From contig NZ_JARXZC010000008.1 in the NCBI RefSeq assembly GCF_029894335.1, positions 62,001 to 126,000 on the forward strand: a stretch of DNA of 64,000 bases, written 5' to 3'. A program made the translations under genes and the position numbers. Below are positions 25,864-32,980 of this stretch, one piece after another. Numbering within the stretch: the stretch's first letter is position 1; each line of letters opens with the position of its first letter. This stretch comes from Kitasatospora sp. MAP5-34 (GTDB lineage Bacteria > Actinomycetota > Actinomycetes > Streptomycetales > Streptomycetaceae). The notes under the pieces were generated by a model. It saw only the letters and a list, made by a program, of their open reading frames with translations, made no database searches and was not told the origin of the DNA.

Positions 25864-26643
25864 GTGAGTCGGATCACCCACGCGGGGGGCGTGCGAAAGG
25901 GGCCGTTGGCGTACGCCAGACAGGCCGCTGTCGCCGAGTGGGGTGCGCTCTTCGCCGTCGTCCGCGAGCAGCTGGTGCGCAAGCGGCTAGCCGCCATCCC
26001 GCTCGCGACCACGGCCACCCTGCTGGTGCTGCTGTTCAGCATCGTCCAGCACTTCCCCGGCGGTGAGCGCTTCGTCACCCACATCGGTGTCGTCAAGGCC
26101 GCCCTGCCGCTCGACGTGTCGCTGCTGCGCACGCCGCTCTCGCTCTACGTCCCCGCGCTCGACCTGCCGGTCTGGGGTGCGCTGGCCCAGGTCTTCGTGG
26201 TCTTCGGGGTGGCGGAGATCGTCCTGGGCAGGCGGCTGATGCTGGTGATCGCCTACGTCTGCACCCTCGCCGGGACGCTGTTCGCCCGGTTCGGGGTGGC
26301 GCTCGGCCCCGACCACCTCTTCGGCTTCCCCCGCTGGGTGGCCTACGTCCGGGACACCGGGCCCTCGGCCGCCGTGGTCGCCCTCGCGGTGTGCGTCGCC
26401 TTCCGCTGCCGGGCCTACTGGACGGGTGGCTCGGTGATCGCCGTGATGGTCGGCGAGGCCGTCGTGCTGCCGAACCTGGCCGGTCTGGAGCACGTGGTCG
26501 CGCTGCTCTCCGCCGTGCTGATCGCCGTCTCGGTCGAGGTCTTCGGCGACTTCTGGCCCCGGGTGCTGGCCGGCGTGGGCGCGGCGAGTTCCGTGACCAC
26601 GGATGCGCGGCGTCGCGCGGCGGCCGGGGCGATTGCTCGCTGA
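25864..26643 (+). CDS. Rhomboid-like multi-pass membrane protein
   Basis: About 259 residues from GTG 25864, with AGGAG 11 bases upstream. Six hydrophobic helices are visible (AAIPLATTATLLVLLFSIVQ, LAQVFVVFGVAEIVLG, LMLVIAYVCTLAGTLFARFG, SAAVVALAVCVAFR, VIAVMVGEAVVLPNL, ALLSAVLIAVSVEVF). The hydrophobic pattern recalls the Streptomyces rhomboid-like family. The residue placing GxSG is not found and DTGPSAAVVAL occupies that place, so it may be an inactive homolog. There is no obvious operon partner. It is convergent with the SpoIIE gene. Confidence 0.7.
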   Translation: MSRITHAGGVRKGPLAYARQAAVAEWGALFAVVREQLVRKRLAAIPLATTATLLVLLFSIVQHFPGGERFVTHIGVVKAALPLDVSLLRTPLSLYVPALDLPVWGALAQVFVVFGVAEIVLGRRLMLVIAYVCTLAGTLFARFGVALGPDHLFGFPRWVAYVRDTGPSAAVVALAVCVAFRCRAYWTGGSVIAVMVGEAVVLPNLAGLEHVVALLSAVLIAVSVEVFGDFWPRVLAGVGAASSVTTDARRRAAAGAIAR

Positions 26644-26686
26644 GGCGCGGGGGCTGAGCGTAGGGGCCGACTGCGGACCGTAGCCT

Positions 26687-26736
26687 CCCGTTTCGCGCAC
26701 GCAGTTGATCAAGGAAGGGCCCCGCGCCCCTTTTGG
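26687..26736. repeat. Intergenic repeat, copy 1
   Basis: Contains TTTCGCGCACGCAGTTGATC (26691-26710) followed by GGGCCCCGCGCCCC. It shares its core with copies at 51665-51681 and 56653-56697. It lies between the 3' ends of two convergent genes. Confidence 0.6.
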
Positions 26737-26750
26737 CTGAGCAGGTGCCT

Positions 26751-29510
26751 TCAGTGGCGGGGGAGGGCCATTTCGAACCAGACGACCTTGCCGACGGCTT
26801 TGCGGGCGGTGCCCCAGCGTTCGGCGAGTTTGCTGACCAGGTTGAGGCCGCGGCCGTCCTCGTCCAGTTCCTCGGAGGGTTGCAGCGAGGGCAGGTTGTG
26901 GTTGTCGTCGCTGACCTCGACCAGCAGTTTGTCCACCCGGATCAGCTGTAGCTGGACGTGGTCGCGGGCGACCCGGACGGCGTTCGTGACCAGTTCGCTG
27001 ACCAGCAGTTCGACGGTGTCCGTGAGCGCGGTGAGCTGCCAGGTGGCGAGCTGTTCGCGGACCAGCGCGCGGGCCCGGCGGACCTCGACGGCGTCGGCCG
27101 CCAGCTCCCAGGTGGCCACCTCGGTCGGGGCGACCCCGTCGAAGCGGGCCACCAGCAGGGCGATGTCGTCCTGGCGGTCCTCGGAGTGCAGCCGGTCCAG
27201 TACGACGTCGCACGCCTCCTCGGGCGTCTGCTTGGGGTCGATCAGGTTGCCGCACAGCGCGGCCAGCCCTGCTCCTATGTCACCGCCCCGGACCTCGACC
27301 AGACCGTCGGTGCACATCACCAGCATCGACCCGTCCACCACGTCGATCTTCTTCGAGACGAACGGCACCCCGCCCACCCCGATCGGCGCGCCGGACGGGA
27401 TCTCCAACAGCTCGCCGCTGCCGTCCGGGTGCACCAGCACCGGCGGGACGTGCCCGGCGCTGGCCAGCTCGCAGGTCCGGTTGATCGGGTCGTAGACCGC
27501 GTACAGGCAGGTCGCGAGGTGGTCGTCGCCGAGCTTCTGGGCCAGGTTGTCCAGGTGCCGCAGCAGCTGGCCGGGCGGCAGGTCGAGGGCGGCCAGGGTC
27601 TGCATCGCGGTGCGGAAGCGGCCCATCGCGGCGGCGGAGTGCAGGCCGTGGCCCATCACGTCGCCGACCACCAGCGCGACCCGGCTGCCGGGCAGCTGGA
27701 TCGCGTCGAACCAGTCGCCGCCGACCTCGGCGCGGCGGTCGCCCGGCATGTAGCGGTGGGCGATCTGCACGCCGGGGATCTTCGGCGGGCGGGTCGGGAT
27801 CATGCTCCGCTGGAGGGTGGTGGCGACCTTGGACTCGGCCCGGTGCAGCCGGGCGTTGTCCAGCGACAGCGCGGCGCGGGCCGCCAGCTCGCGCAGGGTC
27901 GCGGCGTCGCTGCGGTCGAACGGCGCCCGGTCGGGCAGCCGGAGCAGTTTGAGGATGCCCAGTACGGTGCCCCGGGCGGAGAGCGGCAGCACCAGCATCG
28001 AGCGGCCGACCACTATCGGGACCAGATCCGTGCTGCCGAGCGAGGCGGCGTACTCCACCGCCACGTCCGGGCTGATCAGCGGGACCAGTACCGGCTGGTT
28101 CTCCTGGAGGGCGAGACCGGGCGGGGTGGAGCGGGGCATCGCCAGCAGCGCGCCCTCCTCCAGCACGTGGTCCCACTGGCCGGAGGCGGCGTTGAAGGAG
28201 CGGGCCACCCGGCGCAGCATGGTCGCGTCGTGCGGCCGGCCGAGGGGCAGTTCGGAGTCGGAGATCAGCCCGTCCAGCAGGTCCACGCAGGCGAAGTCGG
28301 CGACCCGGGGCACCAGCACGTGGCACAGCTCGCGCGCGGTGGTGTCCAGGTCGAGCGTGGTGCCCACGCTGCTGCCGACATCGCTCAGCAGGGCCAGCTG
28401 CTCACCGGCCTGGCTGCTGGTGAGCACCTCGACGTCGACGGATGGCCCGGCGGGTGCGGGGACGGTGGGCCGGGCGTGCGAGGGGGAGGGGGCGTGGCCG
28501 TTGGTGGTCGGGTCGACGCTGCTCGGGTCGAGGCCGGCCGGGTCGATGGTGGCGGGTTCGATGGTGGGGCCTCCCGGAGTCGGACCGGTGGACGTGCCGT
28601 TCGCCCGCGCGCCACGGTTACGGGCGGCGGAGGCTTCGCGAGGGGCCGGCACCGCCGCGCCGACCGGCGTGGGCGGCTCGGCGAGGCCGAGGCCGAGGCC
28701 CAGGCCGAGCTGGCCCAGGGCCGGACGGGCCGCCTCCGGTGGCCGTCGGGCCGCGCGGGGCTGCACGGCGCGCTGCTGTGCGGTCGGGTACCGGCGGCTC
28801 AGACCGGCTGCCACCCGGGCCACCCCCGAGCCCGTCGGCTCGTACGGCAGCACCGGGAGCCTGGTCGCGGTGTCCACCCACAGGGCGGGAGCACCGGCCT
28901 CGGCGACCTGGTCCAGCAGTCGGCGGCGGCGCTCGTCGGTCCCCCTGGGCAGCAGTGCGGCGAGCGCGTCGGCGCAGTCGGGGGCGGCGGCGGTGAAGGT
29001 GGCGGCGACCCGGTGGAACCCGCCCTGCGAGGACTGCGCCGCCGCATAGGGCAGCAGGCGCTCGCCCAGCGCGATCCGGGGCCCGGTGGCGCGCAGCGGC
29101 CGGGCGTCGGCGGCCAGCACCAGCAGGCTGCGCCCGCACGGCTCGATCAGCGGGTAGGCCCACCAGAGCACGTCGCGGGTCCGCTCCTCGCGGTCGGTGA
29201 CCGCCATCTCACCGGCCCACGGGGTGTGGTCGAGCCCGGTGAGGTTGTCCAGGGTGTCGAAGGCGTCGCAGCGGCGGCCGGCACCGGACGGACGGGTGCC
29301 GGCGGTCTCCGGGCGGGGTTCGACGGCCGGGAGCAGGCCGGAGGCGTTACGGCCGAAGGCGACCTCGGCGCGGTGCCCGAAGAGCTCCTCCGCCGCGCGG
29401 TTCCACAGGGCGATCCGGCCGTCCTGGTCGACCAGGACGGAGGCCAGCCGCAGCAGGGCGACCACCCCGGCGCTCGCCGTGTTCGGTGTGGAGTTGGGCT
29501 CGTCCGCCAT
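26751..29510 (-). CDS. PAS-GAF-SpoIIE phosphatase with C-terminal anti-sigma-type ATPase domain
   Basis: 919 residues from ATG 29510. In order: PAS domain (about 15-110, LASVLVDQDGRIALWNRAAE), a Pro/Ala/Arg-rich variable middle (about 250-370), GAF domain (about 390-550, SDVGSSVGTTLDLDTTAREL), SpoIIE/RsbU-type PP2C phosphatase (about 565-775, AEVGGDWFDAIQL, GDVMGHG, CTDGLVE, DDIALL), and an RsbW-type HATPase (about 790-919, ELLVSELVTNAV, DEDGRGLNLV). The metal-binding Asp/Gly set is intact. Such proteins dephosphorylate anti-anti-sigma factors and may also bind sigma or anti-anti-sigma factors. Streptomyces carries dozens, and the partner is unknown. Confidence 0.92.
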   Translation of the reverse strand: MADEPNSTPNTASAGVVALLRLASVLVDQDGRIALWNRAAEELFGHRAEVAFGRNASGLLPAVEPRPETAGTRPSGAGRRCDAFDTLDNLTGLDHTPWAGEMAVTDREERTRDVLWWAYPLIEPCGRSLLVLAADARPLRATGPRIALGERLLPYAAAQSSQGGFHRVAATFTAAAPDCADALAALLPRGTDERRRRLLDQVAEAGAPALWVDTATRLPVLPYEPTGSGVARVAAGLSRRYPTAQQRAVQPRAARRPPEAARPALGQLGLGLGLGLAEPPTPVGAAVPAPREASAARNRGARANGTSTGPTPGGPTIEPATIDPAGLDPSSVDPTTNGHAPSPSHARPTVPAPAGPSVDVEVLTSSQAGEQLALLSDVGSSVGTTLDLDTTARELCHVLVPRVADFACVDLLDGLISDSELPLGRPHDATMLRRVARSFNAASGQWDHVLEEGALLAMPRSTPPGLALQENQPVLVPLISPDVAVEYAASLGSTDLVPIVVGRSMLVLPLSARGTVLGILKLLRLPDRAPFDRSDAATLRELAARAALSLDNARLHRAESKVATTLQRSMIPTRPPKIPGVQIAHRYMPGDRRAEVGGDWFDAIQLPGSRVALVVGDVMGHGLHSAAAMGRFRTAMQTLAALDLPPGQLLRHLDNLAQKLGDDHLATCLYAVYDPINRTCELASAGHVPPVLVHPDGSGELLEIPSGAPIGVGGVPFVSKKIDVVDGSMLVMCTDGLVEVRGGDIGAGLAALCGNLIDPKQTPEEACDVVLDRLHSEDRQDDIALLVARFDGVAPTEVATWELAADAVEVRRARALVREQLATWQLTALTDTVELLVSELVTNAVRVARDHVQLQLIRVDKLLVEVSDDNHNLPSLQPSEELDEDGRGLNLVSKLAERWGTARKAVGKVVWFEMALPRH

Positions 29511-29875
29511 AGATCCGGTCTGCTCCTGCCTGGCCGCTCCTGGGTGTGCCGTTCCTGTTGTCCCGCTTCTGTTCGGTGCTCTGTTCGGTGCTGTGGTCCG
29601 GTGCCCGCGCTGCTCTGTTCGGCCCCGGGACCGTGCTGTCCGGTGCCGGGGCTGTGCGCCTTCCAGCGAAGCACGGAGAGGCCCGGAACTGATAGCCAAT
29701 CGGGGAGATTCGTAAGTATCAGTTGCGCCGCACGCGCCCTGTGTCCGGTTTCACCCATAGTTCATCCGTTCGGAGCAGCGTCGGCGATCCCGGGTGCCCG
29801 GGTAGGGTGGCAGCCCGTACAGCCCGTACGGCGGTGACCCAGCCCGTACGCCCGTAACCGGATGAAGGCGAGCAG
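29511..29875. other. 365-bp divergent intergenic region
   Basis: It lies between the SpoIIE-type gene (minus) and the J-domain gene (plus). From 29540 to 29650 it is made of short imperfect repeats around TGTTCGGTGC and GTCCGGTGCC. From 29680 to 29760 it is AT-richer and holds an inverted repeat (29687-29724). From 29790 to 29860 there are three copies of CAGCCCGTAC/AGCCCGTACG. No gene is seen. Confidence 0.6.
29687..29724. promoter_or_regulatory. Inverted repeat in shared upstream region
   Basis: AACTGATA (29687-29694) and its exact complement TATCAGTT (29717-29724), 22 bases apart, in an AT-rich patch between divergent genes. Two helical turns of separation would suit an operator pair or a looped-out RNA. 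No known regulator box is recognised. Confidence 0.4.
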
Positions 29876-31069
29876 TTGAGCGCAGACAGCCCCGTCCAGT
29901 GGACCGACCCCGAGCGGCAGTGGCTGGAGGAGCGGGTGGCCGCCACCGAGCTCGCCTGGCTGACGCTGGAGGTCGACGTCGAGACCCTGCGGGTCGAGAT
30001 CGACAACTTCGCGCTGATCCACCACCAGCTGCTCGGCCCGCTCTACGCCCGGCTGGACGAGCTGGACGCCCTGGTCGCCGAGGCCGTCGCGGCCCGGACC
30101 GGGGACGCCGAGGACCACCGGCGGGCCGCCGAGGCGCGCCGCCAGGTGGACGAGCTGCCGGATCTGGACGCGCTCCTCGACAGCTTCCCGACCGATCCGG
30201 GCCAGGCCGACCCGACCCGGCCCGAGCCGCCGCGCCGGGTCCGCCCGGGCAAGGACGCGCAGCGGATCTACCGCGACCTGGCCCGCCGTGCGCACCCCGA
30301 CCTGACCACCGACCAAGCCGAGCAGCAGCGTCGTTCCGCGTTCATCGCCCGGGTCAACGAGGCGTACGCGCACGGTGACAGCAGGGCGCTGGAGGAGTTG
30401 GCCGAGGAGTGGTCGACCGCTCCCGAGGCGGCTCCGGCGCCGGACGCCCCGGACCGGCTCGGCTGGCTGAACCAGCGGCTGGAGTGGCTGACCGGGAAGA
30501 TCACCCAGCTGGCGACCGAGCAGGTCAGGCTGGAGAACACCGCGATGGGCGAGCTGCTGCGGCTCGCTCCGCAGGAGCCGGACCGGCTGCTGGAGGAGCT
30601 GGCGGAGCAGCTGCTCGCCAAGGCCGCCGAGCGGCAGGCCGAGCTGGCCCGGCTGCTGTCCGGCGCGGGTGACAGCATCGGTGACAGCGCAGGTGCGAGT
30701 GACAATGGTGGAGACCACCCCGAACCCCAGGAGAACCTGACGATGTTCACCCAGCTACCCAGCACCGACGCCGCTTCGGTGCCCGCCGACGCCCCACTGC
30801 TCGACGTCCGCGAGCAGGACGAGTGGGACGCCGGGCACGTGGACGGTGCGCTGCACATCCCGATCGGCCAGGTGGTGGCCCGGATCGACGAGCTGCCGGA
30901 CGGGAAGCTCTACGTGCTCTGCCGGGTCGGCGGGCGCTCCGCGCAGGTCGTGCAGTACCTCCTCCAGCAGGGCCGCGAGGCGGTCAACGTGGACGGCGGC
31001 ATGTTCGCCTGGGAGGCGGCGGGCCGTCCGATGGTGAGCGGCGACGGCCGGGACGCGTTCGTTCTCTAG
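29876..31069 (+). CDS. J-domain-like protein fused in frame to a rhodanese domain
   Basis: 397 residues from TTG 29876. Residues 1-95 are coiled coil (ERVAATELAWLTLEVDVETL). Residues about 115-170 are J-domain-like (KDAQRIYRDLARRAHPDLTT, where AHPD replaces the usual HPD context). A second helical part follows (about 190-265). Residues 289-397 form a complete rhodanese domain (LLDVREQDEWDAGHVDGALH, catalytic Cys in LCRVGGRSAQ, INVDGG-like VNVDGGMFAWE). At 30741 an ATG preceded by CAGGAG would start the rhodanese alone, and no stop codon separates the two parts. It may therefore be expressed as a fusion, as two products, or both. Rhodaneses transfer sulfane sulfur. Confidence 0.75.
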   Translation: MSADSPVQWTDPERQWLEERVAATELAWLTLEVDVETLRVEIDNFALIHHQLLGPLYARLDELDALVAEAVAARTGDAEDHRRAAEARRQVDELPDLDALLDSFPTDPGQADPTRPEPPRRVRPGKDAQRIYRDLARRAHPDLTTDQAEQQRRSAFIARVNEAYAHGDSRALEELAEEWSTAPEAAPAPDAPDRLGWLNQRLEWLTGKITQLATEQVRLENTAMGELLRLAPQEPDRLLEELAEQLLAKAAERQAELARLLSGAGDSIGDSAGASDNGGDHPEPQENLTMFTQLPSTDAASVPADAPLLDVREQDEWDAGHVDGALHIPIGQVVARIDELPDGKLYVLCRVGGRSAQVVQYLLQQGREAVNVDGGMFAWEAAGRPMVSGDGRDAFVL

Positions 31070-31199
31070 CCGGTAGAGCTCGTGGAGCTCGTAGAACTTG
31101 CAGAGCCTGTGGCGCTGGTGAGGGTGCAGACCCTGTTGCGGGTGTGTCCGGTTGGGGCAGGATGACCGGGCACACCGTCGGGCATGGGAGGGGCAGGCC

Positions 31200-31844
31200 G
31201 TGGCTCGCACCTGGTCGACCCCCGCGCTGGCCGTGCTCTGCACGGCCGGGGTGGTGCTGCTCGGCGGCACCGCGATCTTCCTGGCCTCGCTCTTCCTCGA
31301 GGTCGCACCCACCAACGCGCTCTCGCAGCGCTACCGGAGCGAACTCGACCAGGTGGTCTACCCGGAGTTCGAGCAGAACTGGAAGCTGTTCGCCCCCAAT
31401 CCGTTGCAGCAGAACCTCGCCGTGGATGCTCGGGTGCAGACCATATCCGCCACCGATCAGGTGCACACCCGGGACTGGATCGGGCTGACGGCGCAGGACA
31501 TCGCCGCGATACGGGGCAACCCCGCGCCCAGCCACGTGGACCAGAACATGCTGCGCCGGGCCTGGGACTTCTACGACTCCACCCACACCGCCCAGGACGG
31601 GACGGTCGCCGTCACCGTCGACGCCGAACGCGCGCAGCTCGCGGAGGAGTACCTCAAACGGATCGGGCTGCAGCGCCTCGGCCGGACGCAGGGCGGCGAG
31701 CGGGTGCTGCAGATCCAGTTCCGGCAGCGGACGGTCGATATCGCCCCGCCGTCCTGGAGCGCCGAGCAGACACCGGGGGCGGTCGCCGACCGGGTGCTGC
31801 CCTGGTGGCCGGTGGACGACTCGGACTACCAGGGGCTCGGGTGA
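31200..31844 (+). CDS. DUF5819 family membrane protein
   Basis: About 214 residues from GTG 31200 behind GGGAGGGG; GTG 31152 is an in-frame alternative. An N-terminal hydrophobic helix (ALAVLCTAGVVLLGGTAIFLASLFL) is followed by a polar outside or cytosolic domain with the family-like phrase NWKLFAPNPLQQNLAVDARV. The same frame of words (FAPNP) occurs in proteins paired with HTTM membrane proteins. The stop codon overlaps the start of the HTTM gene by 4 bases, indicating translational coupling. Function unknown. Confidence 0.82.
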   Translation: MARTWSTPALAVLCTAGVVLLGGTAIFLASLFLEVAPTNALSQRYRSELDQVVYPEFEQNWKLFAPNPLQQNLAVDARVQTISATDQVHTRDWIGLTAQDIAAIRGNPAPSHVDQNMLRRAWDFYDSTHTAQDGTVAVTVDAERAQLAEEYLKRIGLQRLGRTQGGERVLQIQFRQRTVDIAPPSWSAEQTPGAVADRVLPWWPVDDSDYQGLG

Positions 31845-32971
31845 GCACGCCTCAGGAGACGGAGCGTCAGCTGCCGGCCGGCATCCCCCGCCGGACCGGA
31901 CCTGAGCAGCCGGGCCCGCCGGCGGTGCCCGGCCGCCTCGAGCGGGCCTTCGCCACCTTCACCGGGCGGGCCCTGGGCCCGTACCAGGCGGCGGTGGTGC
32001 GGATCGGCTTCGGCCTGGCCTGGGCGGCGTACCTGCTGCGGGAGTGGCCCAATCGGCGGGTGCTGTACGGCGACAGGTCGCCCTGGTCGGACGGACTGGC
32101 CGCCCGGCTGCTGGCGCAGAACCACGCCTTCACGGTGCTCGGCTGGTACCACGGGCGGCTCTGGTTCGAGCTGGTCTACCACCTGGCGATCGTCTCCGCC
32201 GTACTGCTGATGCTCGGCTGGCGGACCAGGGCCAGCGGGGCGCTCTTCATGGTCACCGTGCTGTCGCTGCAGAACCACAACGTGCTGGTCGGCGACGGCG
32301 GTGACAACGTCGTCCATCTGATGGCGATCTACCTGGTCGTCACCCGCTGCGCCGAGGTCTGGTCGCTGGACGCCCGCCGTGGGCGGGAAGGGACGGTCTG
32401 GCTCTGGTCGCTGCTCGGGTTCGCGCTGGCGGCCGGGCCGCCTGGGTGGCTGTGGGCGCTCTGGGCGGTGGCCGGGGTCTGGTACGCCGTCAACCGGTGG
32501 CGCCCGGAGGGGGAGCTGCGGGCCGTACTGGACGCACTGGCGAACATGCTGCACAACTGCGGGATGCTGGTGATCGCCGCGCAGGTGGTGCTGATCTACT
32601 CCACGGCCGGCTGGTACAAGGTCCAAGGCTCGCGCTGGCAGGACGGCACCGCCCTGCACTACCCGCTGCACCTGGACTACTTCACGCCCTGGCCCGGGCT
32701 ATCCGGGTTGCTCGGGTCGAGCCTGCTGCTGGTCTTCCTGCTCTCCTACGGCACGGTGATCCTCCAGGTCGCCTTCCCGTTCACCCTCTTCAACCGGCGG
32801 CTGAAGAACGTGCTGCTGGTGCTGATGATGCTGGAGCACGCGGGCATCGCCGTCACGCTCGGGCTGCCGTTCTTCTCGCTCGCGATGATCGCGGCGGACG
32901 CGGTCTTCCTCCCCACCGCCGCGTTGCGGTGGCTGGGACGCGCCCTCGGCCGGTCGGCCCGATCGGTCTAA
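31841..32971 (+). CDS. HTTM domain membrane protein (vitamin K-dependent carboxylase-like)
   Basis: 376 residues from GTG 31841, overlapping the previous gene. About eight hydrophobic helices. The N-terminal half carries the HTTM-type pattern: RIGFGLAWAAYLLREWPNRR, LLMLGWRTRASGALFMV, a QNHNVLVGDGGDNVVHLM segment with conserved-looking Asn/His/Asp, and WYKVQGSRWQDGTALHYPLH. HTTM is the transmembrane domain of gamma-glutamyl carboxylases. Bacterial homologs are mostly uncharacterised, and the full carboxylase C-terminal domain is not seen here. It is probably a two-gene unit with DUF5819. Confidence 0.85.
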   Translation: MSTPQETERQLPAGIPRRTGPEQPGPPAVPGRLERAFATFTGRALGPYQAAVVRIGFGLAWAAYLLREWPNRRVLYGDRSPWSDGLAARLLAQNHAFTVLGWYHGRLWFELVYHLAIVSAVLLMLGWRTRASGALFMVTVLSLQNHNVLVGDGGDNVVHLMAIYLVVTRCAEVWSLDARRGREGTVWLWSLLGFALAAGPPGWLWALWAVAGVWYAVNRWRPEGELRAVLDALANMLHNCGMLVIAAQVVLIYSTAGWYKVQGSRWQDGTALHYPLHLDYFTPWPGLSGLLGSSLLLVFLLSYGTVILQVAFPFTLFNRRLKNVLLVLMMLEHAGIAVTLGLPFFSLAMIAADAVFLPTAALRWLGRALGRSARSV

Positions 32972-32980
32972 GCTGCACGT

